Assembly (NCBI GenBank): GCA_029207755.1
Contig: JARCOQ010000005.1
Coordinates: forward strand, 65,359,414-65,423,413
DNA length: 64,000 nt
Direction: 5' to 3'
Source: Chamaea fasciata
Taxonomy: Eukaryota > Chordata > Aves > Passeriformes > Sylviidae
Numbering within the stretch: position 1 is the stretch's first letter; the number at the start of each line of letters is the position of its first letter. A program made the position numbers and the translations under genes. Below the pieces are notes generated by a model. That model ran no database searches. It was given only the letters and a program-made list of their open reading frames with translations, and had not been told where the DNA came from. Positions 1 to 17,500 of this stretch are shown piece after piece.

Positions 1-865
1 TTAAAGAAATTACATACTGGTTGATATGGTGTGTTTATTTTCCAATAGCTACCAAGTGTTGAGAGATGTACTGGAATGTTTAAAATTTTATTTTCATCTC
101 ATCTAATAGAAAAACTCGTTTGTCCACTTAATTAACCAATTATAAAAATCTGTGCCTTGGATACTTCTTGTCAAAGCTGTAGTGTTTTGGAAGGAGAAAA
201 AGCCAGAGAAAGTTCAATCAATCTACAATCCAGCAAAGTTGTTTTAAGGCATTGTGATAGAATTGGAGGGCTTAGATATATCACAAGGTTCAAGAACCAG
301 AATATTTTAAAAGATCACAGTTTAGAATTGGCCAGGCCCTGCTGTCACAGATGGATGATGCTATGTTTGTTGCCTTGTGATGCAGAACGTTTTGCCTGAT
401 ACCACTCAGTTCCCACAACTCCTCGTTTCCCTCCCCTGCTTTTTGTCAGGACCCTCCTTTGTGACCAGGAGCTGGTTTCTTGGAGGAAACCCTCACCAAA
501 TGCATGGATCCCCTTGGAAATTCCCCACTGAGCACAGCCAGGCACAGCATGAGCATGCAGCATATCTTACTGCTGGAGGGTAGGATCAGCAGTAGACAGT
601 TCAACATAGAACACATAGGGGAAGATCCTGTAGATTGCTGCCCTGTTTCCTAGCTGTGTTATCTTGGAGCTTTCTGTGTGTGCCTTCACCCTTTTCCCTC
701 TCCCTCTCTACTGGCCAAAAAGAAAAAAAAAAAAAAAGATAATAGCTCCTGTGTTAGGCCACAGTAATGCTATTTAGAGCATTATTTACAGAAGCTGAAG
801 GATCTGAGGTGGACTGGAACACGGCTTTGTTGCTGACCAGGGTTCTGGGTATGTGTGTTTTGTAG
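1..865 (+). other. ADSL: ADSL intron (left part cut by window)
   Basis: This is the end of an ADSL intron. I see no open frame resembling ADSL or any other gene. It holds an A run at 722-738 and ordinary AT-leaning sequence. The small open frames here carry no recognisable motif. Confidence 0.7.
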
Positions 866-6020
<5,155 letters not shown>

Positions 6021-6053
6021 GTATAGTCTGCAAATGTGTGGGTAAAGAAAGAA

Positions 6054-6059
6054 AATAAA
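6054..6059 (+). terminator. ADSL: ADSL polyadenylation signal
   Basis: A canonical AATAAA lies 34 bases after the ADSL stop codon, followed by a T/G-containing stretch. If used, the 3' UTR is very short (about 55-65 bases). No competing AATAAA occurs before it. Confidence 0.7.
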
Positions 6060-6060
6060 A

Positions 6061-7784
6061 GTCTTATTGACCCAGGTCTATTTACTGTGTCATATTACTT
6101 TGGTTCTCTACAGTACATTTAACCCCCAGGTCTTACAGCCACCTTGATTCCAGATGGGCTTTTCATTCTTTGTCTGCTGTTTGGCCAAGCCTCCATCTAT
6201 AGTGTGCTGAGTTACTGAGAAATGCTCAATTGTGACAAGGTAACTTTATCACAGCACCTTCATTAGCCCCTTACAGAGCACACTGCCAGCTGTTAAAGAG
6301 CAGTGCCTGGTGCTGCCTGACATTCATGTAGGACTGACTTGTTGAAGAGCAGAGGTAAGGGGAACTGAGCCCACTCCCATTTTCATCTTTCTTTCCATGC
6401 CCTGAAACTTTCCTCACAGGTGTCTCAAAAGTTGATAAAAGGTTGTCCTGACTTTCAGAGTACTGTGACTTGGGGAGCAAACAGGCCAAAATGTTAGAAA
6501 TATTGAAAGAGAAAGGCCATGGAACTTCAGGCTCATAAAACTGGTGCTCCTTTCCTAGTTTAATACTGTAGCTGTGGCTCTGTAGCTTCTGAAAATCATA
6601 TTTACAGGTGTGAGTAAGAAACCAGTCGTGTTTTGGCTGTGATTGTGATCCTTGGCTGTAGGTGCTTGATAATGAGTGGCGGGTGGACTCTGGCGTGTGA
6701 AAGTTCTCCTCTACTACAAGATTTGTCTGATAAGGAAAGAAAAAAGATACTGGAATTCACTGAATGCCAGAGAAATTGAAGAGCTTCAGTTTCATTTCTG
6801 ATATGAATGATCTGTTTTGTAATGTCTGCTTTACTGGACATTTGGTACTGGATCAAATTATTCTCCCTTTGACTTAAACTGGAATAATTCCCTTACCTCT
6901 TCTTCCAGTGTTATTACATCACAGAGCATTTCTTCTGCTCAGTGCAATAAAAAAGCTCTTTGGTCTCTTTATTTATTCAGATCCTCAGAGGTGACATGAT
7001 AAGGATGACTTGATGATTTTTGAAGTGTGGTTGCTGAAGAGAATTAAGAGAAGTAGAACTAACTCAAAGAGGCTACCTGCTGTCCTTCAGGTCATCATTG
7101 TTGAAAGAGGATTTTAAAATACTGTATGTTTTAATAAGGTTTGTCTTTTTTAAGTAAAGAGCAGTGGGAAGCTTCAGGCTGTGATTTCCTTCCATTGAGA
7201 TTTTTCTGGCTTTACCTTGCCTATAGAAAATGGCATTCAAAATGTCTGAAACATTTGTGAGTTTGATGGTGTTAAAACATTTTGCTTGCTTGTGCTATTA
7301 ACATTTAATTAGCCATCTGTTTGAAAAGGATAACTTTAATTGAACCCTCGTAATTTTCAGGCTATTACTCAAACCCATAGCCAAGAACGAAAACAGACAG
7401 ATGCCTAAGTCCTCCTTTTTGGTCCTAGTTCCTCCTTAAAAAAACCCAACCAACTCTGTGTGAAGAGAAGGAACAGTATCTTTTCTCACCATTGGAAATA
7501 AATCTTTGTCCGGTAGAGGCAGCCGGCTGTGAGCTGTTGGACTCATTTTCCTGAAAATTTTAAAATGAGTAACAGTGGTGCAGAGGAAAAAAAGTCATCC
7601 TCCTAGAAAAACTGGCATGATACACAAATCCTTTAGGAGACTCCTTGGTTTGGGACCTGACTTCATACTTTCATGCAGAGTTGGCAGTGGCAACAGCCAG
7701 AGATGTAATTCTCCCCTCTGCTTGGTTGTTGGGAGGAGGTCACCAAGCAGTGCTTCAGGAGCAGCTCTCAACTGTTCAGCTCTT
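6061..7784. other. Intergenic region between ADSL and SGSM3
   Basis: There is no gene and no strong open frame. It is AT-leaning unique-looking sequence up to the CR1 copy that begins near 7785. Confidence 0.6.
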
Positions 7785-8302
7785 GATTCTCCCCCTGTAC
7801 TCAGCACTGGTGAGGCCACAGCTTGAGTCCTGTGTCCAGTTCTGGGCCTCTCACTTCAGAAAGGACATTGAGGTGCTGGAGCAAGTCCAGAGAGGGGCAG
7901 CGAAGCTGGTGAAGAGTCTGGTGCACAAGTCTGATGAGGAGCAGCTGAGGTAGCTGCTGGTGTTTAGTCTGGAGAGAAGGATGTTTAGCAGAGTTGTCAC
8001 TCTCTACAGCTACCTGGAAGTAGGGTGTAGCCAGGTGAAGGTCAGCCTCTTCTCCCAGGCAACCAGCAACACGACAAGAGGCATAGCCTTAAGCTGCAGC
8101 AGGGGAGACTTAGGTTGGACATTAAGAGGAATTTCACAAAAAGGGTGATTAGACAGGGTGGTGGAGTCACCGTCCCTGGAGGTGTTTAAGGAAAGACCGG
8201 ATGTGGCACTCAGTACCATGATCTGGTTGACATCGTGGTGTTCGGTCAGACTTCATGATCTCAGAGGGCTTTTCCAACCTGATTGATTCTGTGATTCCGT
8301 GA
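7785..8302 (+). repeat. CR1 LINE fragment: end of ORF2 plus 3' UTR
   Basis: The translation shows the conserved tail of CR1 ORF2: [17 protein letters not shown], then [20 protein letters not shown], an in-frame TAG, and FSLERR in another frame. Further on are TSNTTRG and the CR1 3' end (ctcagagggcttttccaacctgattgattctgtgattc). The reverse-transcriptase domain proper is absent, so this is a 5'-truncated, inactive copy. It ends about 25 bases before the SGSM3 CpG island begins. Confidence 0.92.
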
Positions 8303-8437
8303 CAGCTTCGTGATGCCAGATCACACTTCGGCCATTCCGTGTATGGCCCTGCAGCCCGTGCTGAGCAGGGCCATCCCGGAGCCTTCTCCCCGCCTGCTGG
8401 GCCGCGCTTCCCGGCCTACAGCCCCCGCCGCGCGTCT

Positions 8438-8449
8438 GGCGCATGCGCC
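8438..8449 (+). promoter_or_regulatory. SGSM3: NRF1 binding-site palindrome
   Basis: GGCGCATGCGCC is a perfect palindrome containing the consensus NRF1 core GCGCATGCGC (8439-8448). It sits about 75-85 bases upstream of the exon-1 donor, a typical place for NRF1 in CpG-island promoters. Confidence 0.7.
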
Positions 8450-8522
8450 CCAGCAGCGGCGTGTGAGGCCGCCGGGTTGGGGCTGGGCGCCCGCCCTGAG
8501 GCGACAGCGGTGGCGGCAGCAG
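8450..8522 (+). other. SGSM3: Probable non-coding exon 1 of SGSM3 (5' UTR), start unknown
   Basis: A strong donor GGCAGCAG/gtaggt at 8523 lies within the CpG island. It is the best source for the 5' UTR joined to the exon at 18772, where the start codon lies. The transcription start cannot be placed from sequence; 8450 is a guess downstream of the NRF1 motif. Confidence 0.5.
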
Positions 8523-11500
8523 GTAGGTGCCGGGACAAGTGCGTGCCGTGGCGGGCGGGGACCGCCCTTCGCTCTCCGGGGCCCTCAGCCCTGCACCTCC
8601 CCCCGCGCTGGGGGCGCTCCCCAGGAGCGATTGTGCCACCTGTGCGGCGCCCCCCTGCCCTGCTGCCCCGTGGGGCGGAGCGGGGACCGAGGCCGCCGCT
8701 GCTGGGGCTGTGTGCGGGGCGGGGGAGGCGCGGCCGTGGCTCCGCTTGCCGGACTGTGGCGGGAAAGCAGGGAAGGACCCTGGCCCAAGGAGGGCTCCGC
8801 GCACCGGCCGCGCTGACGCAGGGACTGGCTCTGGGGAGTGACTCACGCTGTGCTTCTCCGTCAGAGCTGCCCGGGGCACGTTCTTCCTGCGTCCCGCTCC
8901 CCCCGCCTGGGCTCCCCGTGCTCCCCTGGACGTGCCTTTCCTCTCACCCGCCTCTTCTCGTGCCCGTGGTTGCGACTCCCAGGGGTCCTGCTGTGCCATA
9001 CTCATCTGCTCTCCACGCCTGCGCCTTTTCGGAGGTGCCCCGGAGGAGAGAGTCTGTCTCCTGTCTGGTTGGGGGAAGGAACAGTCCCGAAACATAAATG
9101 GAAATATGGCAGTATCCTCTAGGCAATGGGCACAAATAGACGTGCCGCAGACCCTGTGATTGTCAGCTATAATAAATGTTAGAAGGAGAGCAGGAGACAG
9201 ATACAATTCTTTGTACCTGGTGATGTAAATCCAAGGAAGCGAAGAGTCATGCAGATTTAAATCTCATTGCAGGCAGTGGCTGTGGTCTCCGGGACGGCTC
9301 TTGATGTCTCTTCACAGAACTGGTAAGGGCGGGACAAAAGATTTCCTGTGTGTGGCTTTGCTTCCTTCCTAATATTTTGAGGGATGCCTGGATTTAAGCT
9401 TTTCCTTCTAACCAAGTCAGTTTCACTGCTGGTGTGTGGGGATTTTATGTCATGTCGTAGCGTCCTACTTCATGATGTCTCAGCCCTACTCTGCATGGCC
9501 TGCTGTGATTTTTTTTTTTTTTTAAGGGGGGAAGTGGGAATAAAGGAAGAAGAGTGCCTTGAGGAAATGGAGGATCCTTTAATGCAAATAGATGGGAGAA
9601 CGAAGCAGTCTTACTGGAATTAAAATCAGTGGCGTTTTAGTAGTGCAAGGCTGGATCTTAAAATCACTCAAGAAGGAACTGTCAGCCTAGCAGGAGTGGG
9701 GCACTGCTATGCTTCTGCTGAGCTGTTGATCAGGATACAGTTGCTTGCTGGATAATCTGAATTCTAGAATAGTTTTTCAGCTGCTACAGAGTCTGGAGTG
9801 GTGGCCTGGAAAGAAGCAGCCACGGGAACAAAATTAAATTTAATTATTTATTTCTGGATTCACGCAATGTGTGTGTGACTGTCCCTGTGCAGGAACAAAG
9901 GCTGAATTCCTACTCTGGAGAATTCAAAAAGTAAAAGGGAAGGAAGAGGGTGTGAAGAGGCATGACATGTAATTAAAGAGGTCAGGGTGGGGACTAGTTG
10001 TGTCGTGTTGATACAATGTTCATTCTGTATTTAACATTAAAATGACAAATACTGCCTACTTAATTCCTGGTTATGATTATATTTTGAGAATGGGGTTTGA
10101 TATTTTTAGGGAGATGTCATTCATAGTGACTCTTCTTTGGAAGAGGGATGAAGGGAATTCCCTGAGGGTCAGCAGAGAGGAAGGGCATATTTCTGGAAGA
10201 ATTGTACTGGTCAGGGAGTGATAGAATTGAAGTGAGGAAAGTACTGCATGCTTTCTCAGGACTGAAATAATTACCTAGTTTTAGGTGTTTCTGCTAATGT
10301 TGTTTAGATTTTTCTTGTTTGCTGTGCTTTTAAGCTGTCACTTTCCCACAAGGTGGGATCTTTTGCCAATCTCAGTGTTCTAAAGAACCTTGACAATCTT
10401 AAAAGATAGGCAATAATCAAAATACTTGGCTTTTGAAAATTAATGTGTCTTACCTAAGATGACATGGTAACAGTAGATATCTGTGTGAGAGCTGCCAGTC
10501 TTAGTTCCATTTTTGGTGAATTGATTTGTGTGTTGCAAAATTGTTTCCCATGTTTGGTATCTGGGATGCTTTGACAAATTGGTGATACCATGTTTGAGGC
10601 AATAATGGTTGGAATGATGTCTCTTCCTGGCTGTTGATTGCAAACTTCTCACCAACAGATCAGAAGTAACAAAAACTTAAAAAAAAAAAAAAAATCCTAA
10701 GAAGCATTGCAACTTTATCTGCAGTGGTAAAGTTAAGATGCTTTATATTTTGGTGCATATATTTTATATGTATTGTGGTCCTACAGCTCTACTAGCTAAA
10801 TCAGCAGTGACCCTTGCTGATGATCTGTATCACACTGGTTATTCTAGATCCTACCCTAATTGAAATGGATAAGATACAGAGAATTTGCAACTGTCCAGTA
10901 GGAGGAGGTAAACAAACAGCTTCATTCTGTGTTGTGAGTGTGGTGTCCTTAGTGTCCCTTAAGAGGTGGAGAGGCTTTGGTACTTCAGGTTTGTGTCCTC
11001 AGCCACACAAAGACTTGCCTGAACTTCTTTCTCTGCCACTTTTTATCCTAGGGTCATGGGGTTTGATACATAAAGCTTACACAGGCTCAGTATCTGGGAA
11101 TGCTGGGGGAAACCTCATTTGTCAGCTGTGTTACTGTTGACATGGGGTAGGGAAGAGAAGGATGTTGTCTTGCCATATTTGTTTTGTCTTTGAGGAAGTC
11201 TCAGATTTTTTTTAAACTGGAGCACAAGCAGTTACATTAGTAACAGAGCAATTTTGTTTCTGACTTAAGGAAAACACCCTGGAAGAAATGCAAACAGGCT
11301 TATTTTATGAGATAGGTGAAGAGAAGAGAGTATATTGGTATTAGTATGACAACAAGAACTGTTGTTACTGCCCAGTAAGTGCTGGCTGAGAAGTATTTGA
11401 TAATTCCGAGATGAGAAAGTCCATAACCTGACAGTCCATTTTTCTCTAGAGAAGAAATCTTCCTGATCCCCAGAATCAGGAAATATCAGAGGTTTTGTCC

Positions 11501-14500
11501 TGTTTTATTACAAATGTTAACAATCATTTTATATTCTGCTTTTTTTCCTCTTAAGTGATCTGTGCATATAAATTTCTGCAGGAGCAAGATCTAAGTAATC
11601 CAACATGACGTGCTAGAAAAAAGCTTTGCAAACAGTCCTGAGAGGTGTTTTGAGTGTTACTAACCTCTTCAGAAAGTCGAGTCCTGTAAAGACAGAGTCC
11701 TGAAGGAAAGAAGTTTTGAATGCTGTGGGATATACTTGCCTTAAAAGCCATTTTCTGGTGCCAAATGAAGAGAGACTTGCTCGGAGTCCTGTGAAGTGAA
11801 GCTGACTTCTTTTGCAAGTACTGGAGCAAATAGTAACAAAATAGAGCTACAGGAGAGAGATCTGAAACAAGCCTTTCCTGTGCCTCACCCAGGTAACAGC
11901 AAACCATGACAGCAAAACCTCTGCAAATCCTCTGAGGTCCTGTCAAGGAAGAGTTGTTGGTTCGTTGTCTCTGGGAGCAGTAGGTTGAGATCAGCTTGAG
12001 AATCAAACTTCCACCTGGGTGAGCCTACAAGGGCTGGTGATGGAGACAGCCTCGGATGGCACTGTTTGTCACAGCTCAGGACAGGAGTGTGATATAAAAG
12101 ACTTCATACTACCTGACTTTACGTAACTGTCAGTTCAGTTTAACCTTTCTTTGATTTGTACAGCCCCACATCTCTAACAGAAATATTTTCTTTCAAGTTT
12201 CTGTATTCAAATGAAACTGGACAATTGTAATTGCTTTATGGACACCCCCATAAATAGTTTGCAGTCTTGCAATGGACCGGAAGGTAAACAACTCTTCTGA
12301 AAATTTTTTGGAAAAACAAATTTCTATAGAGTTCTGCAGAAGTGCCCTGGTCCTGCACTGTGCTTATTTGGGTGAAAATGCCCATTTATTGTGCAGTACT
12401 TGACCCTCATGGAAGATATGTTTAGACGCTAATCAGAAATCTTTGGTTTATATTTGCATAGTGGTGTTTAACATGGAATTGCCTTTACCCTAAGCCTTGA
12501 AGACTTAGGGTGACTGCAAGCCTGCCTTTTTTGGCACATACAGATTTTCTTGCCTCTGTGTTGGAAGCAAGGAGAATTTTGCTGTGCAGTGAGAGTGAAC
12601 ACCATGCTAATTTGTATCCTGGCCTCTTTTCCTAACTTCATTTGGTGCAGATAGAAAATCCTAAAAACTATTGTTCCTATACTCAACAGTAATCCTCCTG
12701 TGTGAGTTGCAAGGAGCACTCTCTATTCCTGTGATGTATCTTCTCACCACTCCAATAACTGGAGTACCAGGAAAGGGGAACTTTCCTCTGATTCGAAGGG
12801 TCTTGGCTAACAAGAGGTTCACCACAGAGGTGCAGTTCATGCTTAGTTGGCATGCTATTTGCTTTGGAGCCAGGTAAATAAAGGCAGTTCTGCTCTGGAA
12901 ATAAAGTATCTGTTGATGTGTGGGGTATCTGCATTCTACATAAGTAGGTATTACGTAGGGGTGTTTTTGAGATAAGTTTGACATATTGAACTGTGGTCAG
13001 AAAGTCCATCTGTGGACTGTCTGTCCAATGCATAAGTGGTAGGCAACAGGATTCCACTTTTTCACATCTTTATTTTCAAAATGGACATGCAGTGGGAACA
13101 AAACTGCAAGTTACTTGTTTTGTTTCTTTTGTGTAAACTGACCATGGTTCAACAGCTTCAACTCCACTGGGGCTCTCTCTCTCCTTGCAGCAGGCATTGC
13201 TGGACACCGGGCAGTGCGAGGAGCAGAACTGTTGCATTAAACTACCTTTTAGTTACATTTCTGCATATTGAAAATTACATTCCCAATGAGGGCAGGAATC
13301 CACAAGATGCTTAATGGCAGGGGGCACAGAGTTCCAGTTTACTTTTTGTTGTCTCTGTTGCTCTAATAGTGCCCTGAGGCAGCTGGGAGGAAACACATTG
13401 CCCTACCACATTCCTGCTGTCAGTATGTGATCCCAGTTGATGACTGGGCAGCACTGGAGTCCTGGGTCATGCTTCTGCAGTCAGTGGCATAACCTGTCAG
13501 CAGCTTGCCTGCCTGCCTGGCTCTGCAAGCCTCTCCTTCCGCTGTTCTCCAGGTCTTTCAGCCCCCTTTGAGACCTGCCCTAGGCTTTTGGTGCATCTCT
13601 GATTCACTTCCAGTGCTACAAGAAGTGGACTAAGGGCAGTTAATGTTCCCAGCTGTTCATTTCCAGTCACGTTGTAGAGAGGAAGCCTGAAGGCCACCTC
13701 AGCACTTCCAGCCTGCATTTGTATGTGTTGCTCAACAGCCAGTGCAGTGTAAGGCTGGTTGTGGTTTCTGTCTAAGGCCTCAGACAGAAAATTTGGGATG
13801 AGCCAGGTTCACTAACACCATATTGACTCCTTTACCACTGTCTGTGTCAGTGTCTGTGTGGGATTCTGCATTTTTTACAAAGCCAGAGTGTCAGAGTGTG
13901 AGGGACAGGAACTCTGCATCGTCTGTGCCTTGGTCAGGTGTGTGGCTGTGCTTTGTTCACTTAAATATTTGTTTGTGAAGCTGGAGTTCTCTTCTGTCTC
14001 TGTGTGCAAAGCAAATATTGACTTGTGGACTAATGGCATTTGCAGCTCCAGGATATGCCATTGCCTGACCTGAGGGAGACACTGATCAGGGCAGGGAATG
14101 AAGGCCAAAGGCATCCTGCTGAGTGTTTCCCTTGGACATTTAATTGAGCAAATCAGGATTATAATTTGGAAAACATACGTTTTCTGGTTGTGAGAAGATA
14201 AAATTGAACTGCCTGGTTCAGTGCTGAGCTTTTGTCTGATTTCTGAGAGAAGATGTTAAATTGGACACAATCTACTTGGGATTTCAAAAGCTGAGCTGGA
14301 AGAGGCTTCTAGAACTACATCTGCGTGCATAGCCTCCTGATGGGTACTGTGACTTCCAATCACTTCTCTCTCTTCCAAAGCTTTTTTTCTTAATAAAGGA
14401 AAAGAATAGAGAACAGTGGAAACCAGCTGACAATCTAGAGGTGGCAGTGGGATTTACTGTATACACTGTTGCTTTCTGTTCATTAAACATAAAGGAAAAG

Positions 14501-17500
14501 AGAGTTTTTCCCATGCTAGCTTACTGTCAGAAGAGGTGTTTTAACTGTCAGAAAAGAGGTGCAGTTCTTGTAACCATGAATGAAAATTGTTCTAGAAAGA
14601 ATTGTTATGGTTGTTTGCTTGTTCTTCTCCTTCTGATGATACTCAGAGGAGGTTCCTGCAAAGTAACTGATTGTAGTTTTCAGGATACAAAAACATTGCT
14701 TGATAAAATGTTTGTTTTCTGCACAGTCTGCTAGATGTATGCTGACTTTTTGGTGGATTTTTTTTTTCTTCTTTTTTTTCTTTCTATTTTTCCCTAAAAT
14801 CAGTGGGGGAAGAACACTCCTGCGAAGGAGTTTCTGTCCCAAAATAAAGGTTCTACTGAAAGGCTCCAGATGGTGTCATTTCATGCTTAGCACATCCAGG
14901 CACTACCACCACAGACTTAGGTGGTGATCACGTGGCTAAAGAGACCAAGCAGGTAAAACACAGGCAGCAGGAGATGTTTGGTGTTTGCCAGGAGCCAGGT
15001 AATTGAAATCTCTCATACTACAGGTGTGGGGAAGAGACAGTGTCCAGAGGAGGCACAGTATTTCCAAGTGGAAGTAAATTTGCAGGACTCCTTTGCAAAC
15101 ATCAATTTCTAAAGGACATGTGTACTCGGAAATAAACTATTTGTACGTAATCCTGCATGGTGTGTGTTTGCAACTCCAACAAAGGTGTTGTGTTGCAGGT
15201 GGAGTTCTTCAAATGGCTGTACTTGATGCTGACTGTGGGCTTCCCTTGCAGCCTTCTTTTTCAGGTACATCACACCTGTCTTCTAGCAGGCTGGAATCAA
15301 TGGTGATGATTTGTTTTGGACTCTGAATTCAAAAAGTAAATCTGTGGTTTGTACTATTTGTATAATAGGTACTATTTGCATTTTAGCAAAAAATACATTT
15401 CTTTCAAAATATGAAGACTACTTGTTGTATGACCAAAATTGCTTCATGTGAGAAACTTAAATTGCCTTTAAACATGGGAGATGCTCCTTAATGTGTGGGT
15501 GAAACTAGTTTTAATTTTATAGTGCTGAGGGTTTGGGAGTTGCCATTAATATTTGTTGGATCTGATATGTTTTTTCCTTTGTATTTCTTACTGTTCCTTT
15601 ATTTCAGAAGTGTGTACATGGCAAATAACACAGCAATTTCACACATGTGGTTTCATAAGCTTTGTGGAGCCCCTTTTGTTACTTGCTGTCTCTGGGCTAG
15701 GAGAGCTTGAGAGTTGCTTTAGGTTTATATCCCTCAGTCAAAGGAAAGACCTTACTGTGTCAATCCCACGTACCAGATATCATCCTCCTCCTGGCTCGCA
15801 CTAGGTGGTGCCCGGCTATGTCAGGGAACGTTCTTCCCAGTTCCTGCGATGCTGGAAGGGCTGGTTCAGTGACCTCAGCACCTTCTCTTGGAGACACCTG
15901 GCTCTGAGAGCAGTGCCCAGGGCAGTGTCTCCACGTGCCACAGGAAGAGTCTTCCCTTGGTGTGATTCCTGCTGCTCACCCTGCCCTTCTGTACAACCAT
16001 GCCAGCAGCAAGGTGAGCCTCACGCTCTTTCTGGGCTCTGTCCCCGATGGGTGCTTGCAGGAAGGCTTCTATGGAAATCAGGGGCAGTAAAAACCTGCCC
16101 ACCAAGTTCAGGGCTCTAAGTCAGGGATAGGAGAGCAGGCAGGGGAGTGATTCCCAGCAAGGTAGAGGCCAGGGTGTGATGCCTGGACAAGGGAGGGTGT
16201 TCCATCTGCTACACCTATCTTGGGACAAGGAGAGACTTACTCAGCACTCTCCTGCCCTGTTTCTGATCACTATGGTTAATACCCTTATTACGTTTTTTTT
16301 TTCTCAGCCACATGCCTGACACCCTTGCCTGGCTCCTCCACAGCAAGTTGGGTCAGCAGTGGTTTTGCATGCAATGAAGGTTAAAAAAGGCTGAGGGGTA
16401 TCTCTACCCACTAGCTCAAGACACTGAGGATGGATTTGGAGCACAGGCAATGAGAAACATGGCAGATGTACTGACTGCATTCCTGATAAAAGCCGTTGGA
16501 AACAGGGTTAACTAGGCTGAGAGAAGGTAGGGGAGAAGGACACATTACAGGCTTAGGAACAGAGCAGCCATGGTTGCAAGGCAGTGAAAAAAGCATCAAA
16601 ATACATTCACAGCAATGTTGAAAGGGAAGTAAGTAATGTCAGTCAATTTACCTTCTTGGGTTGCATGGTCTGTGCGTTCCCATATAACATGAGCATGCAG
16701 ATGCTCATTTTGTAATTGTTGTTATGTCTTCAACTACTAAGAGAAGACTTGGTGCTAAGGGAACAAATGGGACTAGCATGTAGGGAAGAACAGACAAACA
16801 TTTACAGAACTAGTGGACATGTAACTGACCATCCTGTGGATTACGTTACTTCTCAGAAACAAAAGCTGAATTTTATTTTTTTGTTTGTGATTCTATTTGC
16901 CCTAAGAGTTGGTGTCAGAATGGATCAGAGTGTCTGTTCATCCATGCTGGCCTTTCTCAGGCACAGTGCTATTTAAATCTGTAAGGAGGAAACCTTATTA
17001 TTTGTATTCCCACATGTTGGAAATGATGAAAGTTTACAGGAAAGCTTTACAGATATGAATGTTTAGCAGAAGGCTCTCTGAATATGGAATCTGTAAGTAA
17101 AATAGAAATGAAAGCAAGTTTTGATGTAGAAGAGTAAAAAATGTCTGAAGCTAGAGTTGCTGAGCCAGTTGGTACTGGACAACTAGGAAGGCGAAGGTTA
17201 TGTTGAGTTGGAAAGAGGTTTTATAGCTAGAGCAAAGGATATGTTGACCACAAATAAAGAAGATGTTTTTAGCAAGCAGAAAGAGGTCTCAAGAAAAGCA
17301 AAAGATACTATAGGCAAACCAAACCCATGCTTTTACCAAGTAGAAAAAGGTCTAAGAATTTTCCACTGCAAGAAAAGTGAAAAACAACTTTAAGCTTAAA
17401 CTGTAACATAATATGGTAATGGTGGTAGTTATGGTAGGCTATAGGTAAATGTAAAGGTATTGTGTATGATGCTGATTGGTTTTTATGTATTAAAATGCTG

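Larger units (their letters stand above)
8320..9060 (+). promoter_or_regulatory. SGSM3: CpG-island promoter of SGSM3
   Basis: The region is strongly GC-rich with dense CpG, in sharp contrast to both flanks. GC-box-like elements occur at 8551-8560 (gcgggcgggg), 8671-8680 and 8715-8726, and an NRF1-type palindrome at 8438-8449. No TATA box is seen. It covers the probable non-coding first exon of SGSM3, whose donor is at 8523. Housekeeping-type regulation is expected for this promoter class. Confidence 0.8.

Noticed and set aside
1..865. Upstream ADSL exon within the left edge
   Set aside because: No segment encodes the residues expected before RVCLAEAF (an FERTLDDSANR-like stretch), so that exon is outside the window.
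8253..9206. 317-codon open frame on the - strand across the CpG island
   Set aside because: GC-rich DNA lacks stop codons by composition. The frame is Ala/Pro/Arg/Gly-rich, has no domain, and overlaps four other long frames on both strands, including a CR1 end.
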